64,000 nt of DNA. It comes from Dokdonella sp. GTDB lineage: Bacteria; Pseudomonadota; Gammaproteobacteria; Xanthomonadales; Rhodanobacteraceae. Both the position numbers and the translations under genes were made by a program. Location of the stretch: NCBI RefSeq assembly GCF_019634845.1, contig NZ_JAHCAQ010000002.1:1-64000 (forward strand), read 5' to 3'. The notes beneath the pieces were generated by a model, which was given only the letters and a program-made list of their open reading frames with translations, was not told the DNA's origin and searched no databases. Positions within the stretch are counted from its first letter, which is position 1. The number at the start of each line of letters is the position of its first letter. This document shows, one piece after another, positions 1 to 9,148 of the stretch.

Positions 1-126
1 GCCAAGTAGACCCCGTAAGCGGGGCGTAGCACTGGATAGTCGGCCAGGGCCACCTCGTGGTCAAGCCGCTTTCCTACACGAACTCAGGAAGTTGCCGATT
101 CCTTTCGCTCGCCGCGTTGCCTGAAT
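1..126. other. Left-edge non-coding DNA upstream of the integron integrase
   Basis: No gene is visible here. Positions 11-24 form a small hairpin (CCCCG, loop TAAG, CGGGG) without a T-run, so it is not a convincing terminator. In integrons the attI recombination site lies just 5' of the integrase, and the cassettes lie beyond it reading away from it. attI should therefore be in this stretch and any cassette array should lie off the left edge. I could not identify a convincing attI core or an attC site. Confidence 0.35.
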
Positions 127-1200
127 ATGGCTGCGTTATCCGGCATGGATGAGGGCGTAATGAGTTACAGGCTTGGAAACGAAGGCGTATCCGGCGAACC
201 GTCGAGGCGGCAGGTTCCGCGCCTGATGGACGAAGTTCGGCGCAGGATCCGGTTGAAGCACTACAGCTTGCGCACCGAGCAGGCGTACACGGGGTGGATA
301 CGGCGGTTCATCCTGGCCAACGGCAGGCGCCACCCGCGCGAACTCGGCGCCACGGACGTGGAGCGGTTTCTGAGCGGCCTGGCCGTACAGGGCGGTGTTG
401 CGGCCAGCACGCAGAACCAGGCGCTGTCGGCGTTGTTGTTCCTGTATCGCGAGGTGCTTCGGCTCGACTTGCCGTGGATGGAAGGGGTCGTGCGCGCGAA
501 GCGGCCACGACGCCTGCCGATCGTGTTGTCACAGGACGAGGTGCGGCGATTGCTGGCGGCCATGGAGGGTCGGCCGTGGCTGATCGCCAGCCTACTGTAC
601 GGCACCGGCATGCGATTGATGGAATGCCTGCGGCTGCGTGTGAAGGACGTGGATTTCGCACGCAACGAGATTTGCATACGCGATGGCAAGGGAGGCAAGG
701 ATCGCCGGACGATGCTGCCGCGTTCCCTGCACGAGCCGTTGATGCGCGAGATCGAGCGCGCGCGCCTGCTGCACGCTCGCGACCTGGCGGAAGGATTCGG
801 CGAAGCTCGGCTGCCGCATGCGCTGGCGCGGCAATATCCGCGCGCCGGGCGCGAATTCGGCTGGCAATTCGTGTTTCCTTCTGTGAATCGCTCGACCGAC
901 CCGCTGGACGGGCACGAACGCCGCCATCATTTCGACGATGCGATCCTGTCCCGTGCGCTGCGGCGCGCGCGCCTGACGGCAGGCATCGTCAAGCCGCTGC
1001 GCGCGCATGCGCTGCGCCACAGCTTCGCCACGCACCTGCTGGAAAGCGGCTACGACATCCGCACGATCCAGGAATTGCTCGGTCACAAGGACGTGGCAAC
1101 GACGCAGATCTACACGCACGTGCTCAATCGCGGCGGGCGCGGCGTGCTGAGTCCGCTGGACTCGCCTGCCCCGCCTCGATCCGACGGAATGCGAGGTTGA
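127..1200 (+). CDS. intI: Integron integrase (IntI-type tyrosine recombinase)
   Basis: Site-specific tyrosine recombinase that inserts and excises gene cassettes at attI/attC sites. An N-terminal SAM-like core-binding domain (about residues 35-120, containing [13 protein letters not shown]) precedes the catalytic domain. The catalytic residues are visible: Arg in [14 protein letters not shown], the HALRHSF box, the His in LLGHKDV and the nucleophilic Tyr in TTQIYTHV. The segment between the first Arg and the HxxR box contains an [21 protein letters not shown] stretch, the extra patch that separates IntI from XerC/D. The product is 357 aa from 127; most IntI proteins begin close to the [14 protein letters not shown] region, so starts at 145, 160 or 226 are also possible. 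It is a chromosomal type, not one of the clinical classes I know. The reading frame is intact. The flanking DNA looks less GC-rich than the core genes. Confidence 0.9.
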   Translation: MAALSGMDEGVMSYRLGNEGVSGEPSRRQVPRLMDEVRRRIRLKHYSLRTEQAYTGWIRRFILANGRRHPRELGATDVERFLSGLAVQGGVAASTQNQALSALLFLYREVLRLDLPWMEGVVRAKRPRRLPIVLSQDEVRRLLAAMEGRPWLIASLLYGTGMRLMECLRLRVKDVDFARNEICIRDGKGGKDRRTMLPRSLHEPLMREIERARLLHARDLAEGFGEARLPHALARQYPRAGREFGWQFVFPSVNRSTDPLDGHERRHHFDDAILSRALRRARLTAGIVKPLRAHALRHSFATHLLESGYDIRTIQELLGHKDVATTQIYTHVLNRGGRGVLSPLDSPAPPRSDGMRG

Positions 1201-1410
1201 TGCGTTCGCCTTCCACGCGCAGCCTGCGCGGCAATGCGTGCTGGGGGAGCTGCGGTCGGAGTAGGCATTTCGTTGCGCTCCACGCCACATGCCTCTCCGG
1301 CCACACCGGGCACAACGGCTCAACCGCCTCCGTCAATTCCACCCAATCGGAAAGATCACGCTTCCCCGGCAGCGACGCCGACGCGATGCGGCTTCCGGCC
1401 AAGGGCTCGG

Positions 1411-1635
1411 CTACCGGGTCAGGGCGCTCGGTCGGCCAGTTGGGCAAGGCGCAAGGAGTTCATCGAGCCATTCCGTGCGGACGAACAAGGCGAAGTAGTC
1501 GCGTACATCGGCCATGTTGAGCTTTCCACGCCGTGTCCGCAGCAACTCCCGGATAGTGTCGCGATCGCGCGTGCGGGACGGGTTGTTGACGAAGTCCTGC
1601 AACCGGAAACCGTGCAGGTCTTCGGCACTGATCGC
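1411..1635 (-). pseudogene. Remnant of an unrecognised gene, in frame behind higA
   Basis: Reading the minus strand on from the higA stop codon (TAG at 1636-1638), the same frame stays open for 74 codons to a TAG at 1411-1413. The translation looks like genuine protein, with segments such as AEDLHGFRLQDFVNNP and the charged stretch TRDRDTIRELL, then a MADVRDYFALF-like segment. There is no good start codon apart from a TTG at 1602. It resembles the C-terminal end of a soluble protein, possibly of a nucleotidyltransferase-like family often found near toxin-antitoxin genes, but I cannot name it confidently. The likely explanation is a truncated gene whose 5' part was lost when the higBA module arrived. 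The rest of the stretch from 1201 to 1410 holds nothing I can identify. Confidence 0.45.
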
Positions 1636-1926
1636 CTACGCGGCAAGTCGCTCGATTTTCCCTATCGCATTGCCCAGCGCACGATGCGCTTCTTCCAGAT
1701 CGTAGTCAGCCTGCAGGCCGAGCCAGAACCGCTCGCTGGTACCCAAGGCGGCGGCCAGGCGCACGGCCGTGTCCGCCGTGATGCCACGCTTGCCGAGCAC
1801 GATCTCGTTGATGCGACGCGGCGGCACACCGGCGGCACGGGCCAGCGCGTTCTGGCTGATGCCCATCGGAGTGAGGAACTCCTCCAGCAGCACTTCACCG
1901 GGATGGATGTTGGGCAGGGTACTCAT
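1636..1926 (-). CDS. higA: HigA-type antitoxin, XRE-family HTH
   Basis: DNA-binding antitoxin that neutralises the HigB RNase and represses its own operon. The start chosen is the ATG at 1926, giving 96 aa, which begins MSTLPNIHPGEVLLEEFL. HPGEVLLEEF is the usual opening of HigA/VapI-family antitoxins. The helix-turn-helix covers about residues 20-75 (SQNALARAAGVPPRRINEIV) and is followed by the typical TADTAVRLAAALGTSERFW segment. It lies 16 bp downstream of higB, so the order is toxin first, as usual for higBA. The frame is open further upstream but that part overlaps higB and looks non-coding. Confidence 0.9.
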   Translation of the reverse strand: MSTLPNIHPGEVLLEEFLTPMGISQNALARAAGVPPRRINEIVLGKRGITADTAVRLAAALGTSERFWLGLQADYDLEEAHRALGNAIGKIERLAA

Positions 1927-1942
1927 GGTCGGCTCGTTTGCG

Positions 1943-2224
1943 TCAGTGGTAATCGACGATCTCCACGTCGTGGGCGTCTCCGTTGATCCAGCGAAAGCAG
2001 ATCCGCCATTGATCGTTGATGCGGATGCCGTGCTCGCCCTTGCGACCGCCCTTGAGTGCTTCCAGACGGTTGGCCGGCGGGATGCGAAGATCGTCCAGCG
2101 AGGCGGCATTGTTGAGCATGCGCAGCTTGCGGCGGGTCACGGACTGGATATCGGCGGGCAACCGCCGGGAAGGCGTTCCGCCCCAGATCCTTTCCGCTTC
2201 CTTGCCGGCAAAGTTTCTGATCAC
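1943..2224 (-). CDS. higB: HigB-type mRNA interferase toxin (RelE superfamily)
   Basis: Small ribosome-dependent mRNA endonuclease of 93 aa with a GTG start at 2224. Family features are the N-terminal IRNFAGKEAERIW segment, the basic SVTRRKLRMLNNA helix, LRIPPANRLEALKG and the C-terminal GIRINDQWRICFRW strand pair, which carries the basic and aromatic residues of the RelE fold. It forms an operon with higA. The next upstream gene on the same strand is icmF, separated by a terminator-like hairpin at 2275-2292. Solitary higBA modules are typical passengers in integrons and other mobile regions, in keeping with the integrase 0.4 kb away. Confidence 0.9.
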   Translation of the reverse strand: MIRNFAGKEAERIWGGTPSRRLPADIQSVTRRKLRMLNNAASLDDLRIPPANRLEALKGGRKGEHGIRINDQWRICFRWINGDAHDVEIVDYH

Positions 2225-2274
2225 GGGGAAACCATAACGGGCTCCGTCATATGACGCAAGTCGTCATGGCGAAA

Positions 2275-2292
2275 GCCCGCCAAACGGCGGGC
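2275..2292 (-). terminator. Hairpin after icmF
   Basis: GCCCGCC and GGCGGGC arms of 7 bp around a 4-nt loop, 28 bp beyond the icmF stop codon. On the minus strand the hairpin is followed by TTTCG, a weak T-run. It separates icmF from higBA, which lie on the same strand. The function is inferred from position. Confidence 0.5.
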
Positions 2293-2319
2293 CTTCGTTC
2301 GTTGCGTGATCCAAACGGC

Positions 2320-5300
2320 TTACATGTTGCGCCGGTACTCGCCGCCGACGTCGTAGAGCGCATGGCTGATCTGCCCGAGGCTGTGCGTCTTGACCGCCTC
2401 CATCAAGGTCGCGAACACGTTCTGGCGCGCCTGCGCCGTGTCCTGCAGGTAGCGCAGGCCGTGGCCGTCATGCGCATCGGTGTCGGCTTCGTCGACGTCG
2501 GTGCCGTGCTGGTGCGAGGTTTCACCGCTCGGCGCGAGGTGGTTGCGATTGAGCTGCCAGCCGCGCACGTTGTCGATCTGCTGCGCCTTTTCCTCCTCGG
2601 TCGAGCGGATCAGCTCGATCTGGGTGGCGATCTCGCCGCCGTGCTCCTTGGGCAGGAACATGTTGACGCCGACCAGCGGCAGGCTGCCGTCGTGCTTCTT
2701 GTGTTCGTAGTAGAGCGACTCTTCCTGGATCTTGCCGCGCTGGTACATGGTGTCCATCGCGCCAAGCACGCCGCCGCGTTCGCTGATCGCCTCGAACTCG
2801 CGGTACACGGCCTCTTCGACCAGGTCGGTGAGGTAATCGACCGCAAAGCTGCCCTGCCACGGATTTTCGCAGTAGTTCAGGCCCAGCTCCTTGTTGATGA
2901 TCATCTGGATCGCCACCGCGCGACGCACGCTTTCCTCGGTCGGCGTGGTGATCGCCTCGTCGTAGGCATTGGTATGCAGGCTGTTGCAGTTGTCGAACAG
3001 CGCGTACAGCGCCTGCAGCGTGGTGCGGATGTCGTTGAACTGGATTTCCTGCGCGTGCAGCGAGCGACCCGAGGTCTGGATGTGGTACTTGAGCATCTGG
3101 CTGCGCTCGTTAGCGCCGTAGCGCTCGCGCATCGCGCGCGCCCAGATGCGCCGCGCGACGCGGCCGATCACGGTGTACTCCGGGTCCATGCCGTTGGAGA
3201 AGAAGAACGACAGGTTGGGCGCGAAGTCATCCACGTGCATGCCACGCGCGAGGTAGTACTCGACGATGGTGAGGCCGTTGGACAGCGTGAAGGCGAGCTG
3301 CGAGATCGGGTTGGCGCCAGCCTCGGCGATGTGATAGCCCGAGATCGACACCGAGTAGAAATTGCGCACCTTGTGGTCGACGAAGAACTGCTGGATGTCG
3401 CCCATCATGCGCAGCGCGAACTCGGTGGAGAAGATGCAGGTGTTCTGCGCCTGGTCCTCCTTGAGGATGTCGGCCTGCACGGTGCCGCGCACGGTCGACA
3501 GCGTGTGCGCCCTGATCCGCGCGTAGGTATCGGCATCGACGAGCTGGTCGCCGGTCACGCCGAGCAGGGCGAGCCCGAGGCCATCGTTGCCGGCCGGCAG
3601 TTCGCCGTGGTAGCGCGGCCGCTGACGCCCTTCGAACAGGCTCTCGATCTTCGCCTGCGCGGCGGCCCAGCGCGCGGAATCTTCCTTCAGATACTTCTCG
3701 ATCTGCTGGTCGATCGCGGTGTTCATGAACATCGCGAGGATGATCGGCGCCGGGCCATTGATCGTCATCGACACCGAGGTGTTGGGCGCGCACAGGTCGA
3801 AGCCCGAGTAGAGCTTCTTCATGTCGTCGAGCGTGGGCACGTTGACGCCGGAGTTGCCGATCTTGCCGTAGATGTCGGGGCGCGATGCCGGGTCCTCGCC
3901 ATACAGCGTCACGCTGTCGAACGCGGTCGACAGCCGCGCCGCCGGCAGACCCTGGCTGAGATAGTGGAAGCGGCGGTTGGTGCGCTCGGGCGTGCCCTCG
4001 CCCGCGAACATGCGAATCGGATCCTCGCCGGTGCGGCGGTACGGATACACGCCCGCCGTGTAGGGATACGCTCCGGGCAGGTTTTCCTTGAGCAGGAACA
4101 CCAGCAGTTCGCCCCAGCCCCTGAAGCTGGGCGCGGCGATCTTCGGCACGCGCTGGTGGCTGAGCGATTCACGGTAGTTTTCCACGCGGATGGTCTTGCC
4201 GCGCACCTCGTACTCGTTGACGTCGGCGCTGATCGAGGCACGCCGTGCCGGCCACTCGCGCAACAGCTGCAGGGCGTCGGCGTCGAGCGCCTGCAGCGCC
4301 TCGTTGTAACGCCGGCGCAGCGTGCGCAGCGTCGCTTCGCCCTCACGCAGCGCCGCATCCGGGTACAGGTCGAGCGCGCTGGGCTGCTGCGCGTCGCCGA
4401 GCTCGTGCAATGCCTGCCAGCAGGCCTGCGCGCGATCGGCCAGCAGCGCCTGCGCCTGCACCCGCGCATTGAGCGCGCGGCCCTGCTCGGCGATCTCGGC
4501 CAGGTAGCGCACGCGGCTGCCGGGAATCAGCACCGTTGCGCGCGGCTCCTTGATCGCAGTGTCCAGTTGCGGGCGGAAATCGCAGTGCGCCGACAGGGCC
4601 ACCTCGGCGCCGTCGGCACCGGCCGCCAGCTTGCCACGCAGCAGGCGGCACAGGTTGACGAACATCCAGCTCACGCCGGGATCGTTGAACTGGCTGGCGA
4701 TGGTCGGATACACCGGCACCTGGTCGTCCGGGGTCTGGAACGCGACGCGATTGCGCTTCCATTGCTTGCGCACGTCACGCAGCGCATCCTCGGCGCCGCG
4801 CTTGTCGAACTTGTTGAGCACGATGAGCTCGGCAAAGTCGAGCATGTCGATCTTTTCGAGCTGGCTGGCCGCGCCGTAGTCGCTCGTCATCACGTACACG
4901 GGGAAATCGACCAGATCGACGATTTCGGAATCCGACTGGCCGATGCCCGCGGTTTCGACGATGACGAGGTCGTATGCCTGCGCCTTGAGGAACGCCACGC
5001 AGTCCTTGAGCATCGCGCTGGTCGCCGCGTGCTGGCGCCGGGTCGCCATCGAACGCATGAACACGCGATGGCTGCGCAGGCAGTTCATGCGGATGCGGTC
5101 ACCCAGCAGCGCGCCACCCGAGCGGCGCCGCGTCGGATCGACCGCGAGCACCGCGATGCGCATCTGCGGAAATGCGTGCAGGAAGCGCAGCAGGAGTTCG
5201 TCGACCACGCTCGACTTGCCCGCGCCACCGGTGCCGGTGACGCCGAGCACGGGCGTGCGCCCGCCGGCGAGCTGCCACTGCTTGCGCAGATGTTCGAGCG

Positions 5301-5877
5301 TGTGGCCGTCATGGCGCCCTTCCTCGAGCGCGGTGAGCGCATGGCCGACCGCGATTTCGTCGTCGATCGCGACCTTGGCCGGCGGCGCCGCCAACTGCGC
5401 CTCGCGCCCGCGGCGCGCCTGCGCGGCCGCACGTGCGCGCGTGACGACGTCCTCGATCATCGGCACCAAGCCCATGTGCATGCCGTCGTTGGGGTGGTAG
5501 ACGCGCTCGACGCCGTAAGCCTCGAGCTCACGGATCTCTTCGGGTGTGATGGTGCCGCCGCCGCCGCCGAACACGCGGATGTGTGCGGCGCCGCGCTCCT
5601 TGAGCATGTCCACCATGTAGCGGAAATACTCCATGTGGCCGCCCTGGTACGAACTCAGCGCGATCGCGTCGGCATCTTCCTGCAGCGCCGCGCGCACCAC
5701 GTCCTCGACCGAACGGTTGTGGCCCAGGTGCACCACTTCGGCACCCTGCGCCTGGATCAACCGGCGCATGATGTTGATGGCGGCGTCATGACCGTCGAAC
5801 AGGCTGCCGGCGGTGACGAAGCGCAGCGGCGCGGCGTCGGTGGCCGGTGCGGAAACGGAACTGGCAGGTAGGCTCAT
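2320..5877 (-). CDS. icmF: Fused isobutyryl-CoA mutase (IcmF)
   Basis: Adenosylcobalamin-dependent mutase that interconverts isobutyryl-CoA and n-butyryl-CoA, with its own G-protein chaperone in one chain of 1185 aa (known IcmF proteins are about 1,090). Order: B12-binding domain (about residues 18-150, with DGHDAA at 28-33 supplying the lower-ligand His), GTPase chaperone (P-loop GTGGAGKSS near residue 215, later NKFD), a linker, then the mutase barrel (about 580-1120, with PYTAGVYPYRRTGEDP and MFAGEGTPERTNRRF). The RTGEDP/GEGTPERTNRRFH signature is that of IcmF, not of methylmalonyl-CoA mutase. Close relatives with other branched acyl-CoA substrates exist, so the exact substrate is inferred. 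It diverges from leucine dehydrogenase across a 268-bp gap (5878-6145) in which I see no clear promoter motif. The context fits valine/leucine carbon use. Confidence 0.93.
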   Translation of the reverse strand: MSLPASSVSAPATDAAPLRFVTAGSLFDGHDAAINIMRRLIQAQGAEVVHLGHNRSVEDVVRAALQEDADAIALSSYQGGHMEYFRYMVDMLKERGAAHIRVFGGGGGTITPEEIRELEAYGVERVYHPNDGMHMGLVPMIEDVVTRARAAAQARRGREAQLAAPPAKVAIDDEIAVGHALTALEEGRHDGHTLEHLRKQWQLAGGRTPVLGVTGTGGAGKSSVVDELLLRFLHAFPQMRIAVLAVDPTRRRSGGALLGDRIRMNCLRSHRVFMRSMATRRQHAATSAMLKDCVAFLKAQAYDLVIVETAGIGQSDSEIVDLVDFPVYVMTSDYGAASQLEKIDMLDFAELIVLNKFDKRGAEDALRDVRKQWKRNRVAFQTPDDQVPVYPTIASQFNDPGVSWMFVNLCRLLRGKLAAGADGAEVALSAHCDFRPQLDTAIKEPRATVLIPGSRVRYLAEIAEQGRALNARVQAQALLADRAQACWQALHELGDAQQPSALDLYPDAALREGEATLRTLRRRYNEALQALDADALQLLREWPARRASISADVNEYEVRGKTIRVENYRESLSHQRVPKIAAPSFRGWGELLVFLLKENLPGAYPYTAGVYPYRRTGEDPIRMFAGEGTPERTNRRFHYLSQGLPAARLSTAFDSVTLYGEDPASRPDIYGKIGNSGVNVPTLDDMKKLYSGFDLCAPNTSVSMTINGPAPIILAMFMNTAIDQQIEKYLKEDSARWAAAQAKIESLFEGRQRPRYHGELPAGNDGLGLALLGVTGDQLVDADTYARIRAHTLSTVRGTVQADILKEDQAQNTCIFSTEFALRMMGDIQQFFVDHKVRNFYSVSISGYHIAEAGANPISQLAFTLSNGLTIVEYYLARGMHVDDFAPNLSFFFSNGMDPEYTVIGRVARRIWARAMRERYGANERSQMLKYHIQTSGRSLHAQEIQFNDIRTTLQALYALFDNCNSLHTNAYDEAITTPTEESVRRAVAIQMIINKELGLNYCENPWQGSFAVDYLTDLVEEAVYREFEAISERGGVLGAMDTMYQRGKIQEESLYYEHKKHDGSLPLVGVNMFLPKEHGGEIATQIELIRSTEEEKAQQIDNVRGWQLNRNHLAPSGETSHQHGTDVDEADTDAHDGHGLRYLQDTAQARQNVFATLMEAVKTHSLGQISHALYDVGGEYRRNM

Positions 5878-6145
5878 GATCGACCGCTCGTGGGCTGGAT
5901 GCGCCGGAACGGCCGATTTTACTACGTTCCCGTGCAGCGGCCGCGCGGATGCCGGCGTGGCCCCATGACCGCCTTGTGCAGGCGCGTCAATGCTGCGGCG
6001 CAGACTGTCGCCGCGTGAGCCGGGCCACTACACTACGCGCCCTGCACGGCCGCACCGGCCGCCTTGTCGCTGCACCTTCCACCCACCCAACGCCCGCGCA
6101 TGTGTCGCGCGACCGCACGCATCACGGGCCCGCGCAGGAGTCGCC

Positions 6146-7249
6146 ATGCTTTTCGAAACGCTCGCCACCACCGGCCACGAACAGGTCGTGTTCTGCCACA
6201 GCAAGGACGCCGGCCTCAAGGCCATCATCGCGATCCACAACAGCGTGCTCGGGCCGGCGCTCGGCGGCCTGCGCATGTGGCCGTACAAGAGCGAACAGGA
6301 AGCGCTCAACGACGTGCTGCGCCTGTCGCGCGGCATGACCTACAAGAACGCGGTCGCCGGCCTCAACCTCGGCGGCGGCAAGGCGGTCATCATCGGCGAT
6401 CCGTCCAAGGACAAGTCCGAGGCGCTGTTCCGCGCCTTTGGCCGTTTCGTCAACTCGCTCAACGGCCGCTACATCACCGCCGAGGACGTCGGCATCGACG
6501 TCAACGACATGGAATACGTGTTCCGCGAGACCGAATTCGTCACCGGCGTGCACCAGGTGCATGGCGGCTCGGGTGATCCTTCCCCGTTCACCGCGTTCGG
6601 CACGCTGCAGGGCCTGATGGCCGCGCTCAACCACAAGTACGGCAACGAGGACGTGGGCAAGCACAGCTTCGCGGTGCAGGGCCTGGGCCACGTCGGCATG
6701 GAATTCGTCAAGCTGCTGCGCGAGCAGGGTGCCAAGGTGTTCGTCACCGACATCCACAAGGAACGCGTGCAGTGCGCGGTCGACGAGCATGGCTGCACCG
6801 CGGTCGGCCTCGACGAGATCTATGACGTCGACGCCGACGTGTACAGCCCCTGCGCCCTCGGCGGCACGCTCAACGAGAAGACCATTGACCGCATCAAGGC
6901 CAAGATCATCTGCGGCGCGGCCAACAACCAGCTCGCCACCGACGAGATCGGCGACGAACTCGCGCGGCGCGGCGTGCTGTACGCACCCGATTACGCGGTC
7001 AATGCCGGCGGCGTGATGAACGTGTCACTGGAGATCGACGGTTACAACCGCGAGCGCGCGATGCGCATGATGCGCACGATCTACTACAACCTCTCGCGCA
7101 TCTTCCAGATCGCCGATCGCGACCACATCCCGACCTACAAGGCGGCCGACCGCATGGCCGAAGAGCGCATCGCGACGATCGGCAGGATCAAGTTGCCGAT
7201 GATGGGCAACAGCGGTCCGCGCTTCCTCGGCCGCATGCGCGGGCAGTAG
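6146..7249 (+). CDS. ldh: Leucine dehydrogenase (Glu/Leu/Phe/Val dehydrogenase family)
   Basis: NAD-dependent oxidative deamination of leucine, valine and isoleucine to 2-oxo acids, the first step of branched-chain catabolism and reversible for synthesis. The product is 367 aa from the ATG at 6146, with AGGAG at 6136-6140 as ribosome binding site; the upstream open frame is non-coding. The substrate domain carries NSVLGPALGGLRMW and the catalytic-Lys motif LNLGGGKAVI. The dinucleotide fold begins at FAVQGLGHVGMEF. CGAANNQL and YAPDYAVNAGGVMNVS are typical of leucine dehydrogenase rather than glutamate dehydrogenase. It is followed after only 4 bp by a diguanylate cyclase gene, so the two are probably co-transcribed. 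Confidence 0.93.
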   Translation: MLFETLATTGHEQVVFCHSKDAGLKAIIAIHNSVLGPALGGLRMWPYKSEQEALNDVLRLSRGMTYKNAVAGLNLGGGKAVIIGDPSKDKSEALFRAFGRFVNSLNGRYITAEDVGIDVNDMEYVFRETEFVTGVHQVHGGSGDPSPFTAFGTLQGLMAALNHKYGNEDVGKHSFAVQGLGHVGMEFVKLLREQGAKVFVTDIHKERVQCAVDEHGCTAVGLDEIYDVDADVYSPCALGGTLNEKTIDRIKAKIICGAANNQLATDEIGDELARRGVLYAPDYAVNAGGVMNVSLEIDGYNRERAMRMMRTIYYNLSRIFQIADRDHIPTYKAADRMAEERIATIGRIKLPMMGNSGPRFLGRMRGQ

Positions 7250-7253
7250 CCCC

Positions 7254-9062
7254 ATGCCGTCGGGCGCGCGGCAAGCGGCGCGCCGCATGCGCGCGTCGCC
7301 CGGCTCGCGATCGCGGCGGCCGACGCCGCCGCTGCGCTCGACCACGATCCTGCGCTGCGCGCGGCGTCGGCGCTGGTGGCGGTCGGCCGGCCCAGTGCTG
7401 GCCGGCCTGTTGCTGTGTGCCTTGCTGCTCGTGATTGCCCGGCCCGCGCTGGCGACCAGCAGCGCGCTGCAGGGCCAATGGCGCAGCGCCGACACGACCG
7501 AGCCGCCACCGCCACCGGCTGCCGACGCCGCCGGCTGGCAAACATTCGATCCGGCGGTGTTCACGCGCTTCGCCAACCCCGATGAGCAGGCCTGGCTCGT
7601 GCTGCGCCCCGCCGGCGGCAGCTGGCCGCAGCCACCGTGGGTACTGAGCGTGATCAACGTCGGCCTGCAGACGGTGATCCTGCATGCGCCCGACGGCGAG
7701 CCCGTCGCCAGCGCGCGACTGGGTTGGCGCGAAGGCTCGGCCTGGCCGGCGCATGGCCGCCTCGCGTTCGTGCTCACGAGCGCGCTGCCTGCGGACGCGC
7801 CGCTGCTCCTGCGCGTCGACAGTCGCGGCGCGATCGCTGCGCCGATGCGCTTCGCGGCGCAGCCGGCGGGCGATTTCGTGCACAGCGATGGCATCTGGCT
7901 GGCACTGGCCAGCGCCTGTCTCGCGATCATGCTGGCCATGGCCGTGGTCGCACTGCTGTTCGCGCTGCTCCTGCGCGACCCGACGTTCCTCTACTACGCG
8001 ATCTTCATCACCGGCTACGCCTTCGTCCTCGCGCTGCAGAGCGGCTACGTGTATGCGCCATTGGGCTGGTCGGCGCTCGCGCAGGAACCGCGGTTGTGGG
8101 GGCGCTGCACGGTCGCGCTGAGCATTGTCGCGGCCGCGCTGTTCTTCATGCATTTCGTCGACCTGGAGCGCTATTCATTGCGCGCCCGGCGGTTGCTGCT
8201 CGGCTATGTCGCCATCGTCGGCGTGCTCGCGCTCGCCGGCTTCGTGCCGGGCGGCAGCGAACTCGGGCGGCTCCTCATCAATCCGCTGCTGATCCTCGGC
8301 GCCGTGTTGTTCCTCGGCGTCGCCGCGCTGGCGGCCTGGCGCGGGTCGTTCTACGCCCGACTGTTCATGCTCGGCTGGACGCCACTGCTGCTGGCCACCG
8401 TACTGGGCAGCGCACAGCTGTACGGGGTGACGCGCGGCTGGATCTGGTCTGACGAGGCGGCGTTCGTATGCGGTGCCGTCGAAGCGCTCGTGTTCTCGCT
8501 CGCCCTGGCCTATCGCACGCTGGGCCTGCGCCTGGCCTACGAGCAGGCGCGCCTGCAGGCCGACGTGGATCCGTTGACCGGCCTGTTCAACCGACGCGGC
8601 TGGAGCCTGCGCGCGGCGCACCTGGAGGCCGCGGCCCACGACGGAGCGCCGCTGTCGCTGCTGTTCATCGACATCGACCTGTTCAAGCAACTCAACGACC
8701 GCGTCGGCCATCATGCCGGCGACATCGTGCTGCGCAGGCTGGCCGACGCGATCCGTCATGAACTGCGCAGGGACGATGTCTGCGGTCGCTATGGCGGCGA
8801 GGAGTTCGTGGTCGCGCTGCCGGCCACCGCTGCCGCGCAGGCCGTGCAAATCGCCGAGCGCATCCGCAACACGCTGCTGACCCGCTACGAACCCGGCGAG
8901 GCGCGCGCCACGATCAGTGTCGGCGTGGCCGCACTGCTGCGCGATGAAACCATGCCGATGCTGCTGCGTCGCGCCGACCGGGCGATGTACGCCGCCAAGC
9001 GCAGCGGACGTGACCGCGTCGTGCTGGCCAGTGCCAACGAGGATGGCGCGGACGCGCCCTGA
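7254..9062 (+). CDS. Membrane diguanylate cyclase with 7TMR-DISM sensor
   Basis: Makes cyclic di-GMP from two GTP. The 602-aa frame begins with an Arg-rich stretch and a hydrophobic signal segment (AGPVLAGLLLCALLLVIARP). A periplasmic domain (about 70-215) comes next, then seven hydrophobic segments (about 220-410) of the 7TMR-DISM type. The GGDEF domain (about 430-590) contains DPLTGLFNRRGW, the DIDLFKQLND metal/substrate site and an intact active site RYGGEEF near residue 515. An RxxD inhibitory site is not obvious. The start is uncertain: 7254 lies only 4 bp after the leucine dehydrogenase stop, and an ATG at 7287 is an alternative. Coupling to an amino-acid catabolic gene suggests nutrient-linked signalling, but this is inference. 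Confidence 0.9.
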   Translation: MPSGARQAARRMRASPGSRSRRPTPPLRSTTILRCARRRRWWRSAGPVLAGLLLCALLLVIARPALATSSALQGQWRSADTTEPPPPPAADAAGWQTFDPAVFTRFANPDEQAWLVLRPAGGSWPQPPWVLSVINVGLQTVILHAPDGEPVASARLGWREGSAWPAHGRLAFVLTSALPADAPLLLRVDSRGAIAAPMRFAAQPAGDFVHSDGIWLALASACLAIMLAMAVVALLFALLLRDPTFLYYAIFITGYAFVLALQSGYVYAPLGWSALAQEPRLWGRCTVALSIVAAALFFMHFVDLERYSLRARRLLLGYVAIVGVLALAGFVPGGSELGRLLINPLLILGAVLFLGVAALAAWRGSFYARLFMLGWTPLLLATVLGSAQLYGVTRGWIWSDEAAFVCGAVEALVFSLALAYRTLGLRLAYEQARLQADVDPLTGLFNRRGWSLRAAHLEAAAHDGAPLSLLFIDIDLFKQLNDRVGHHAGDIVLRRLADAIRHELRRDDVCGRYGGEEFVVALPATAAAQAVQIAERIRNTLLTRYEPGEARATISVGVAALLRDETMPMLLRRADRAMYAAKRSGRDRVVLASANEDGADAP

Positions 9063-9148
9063 GCCCGCGACGCGCACCGCGGCCACCGTATACTCGCGCA
9101 GATGCCGGCTACGTCCGGCACGCCGCCCACCTGATCCGGGGACAGCCC

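Noticed and set aside
1200-1635. Possible attC recombination site between the integrase and higBA
   Set aside because: GCTCAAC near 1317 fits one conserved half, but no matching GTTRRRY partner or palindromic structure was found, and cassettes would be expected on the other side of the integrase.
2251-5871. A 1206-codon open frame on the plus strand opposite icmF
   Set aside because: It is the antisense shadow of icmF: high GC keeps the opposite strand open. Its translation is repetitive Arg/Val/His/Asp with no domain.
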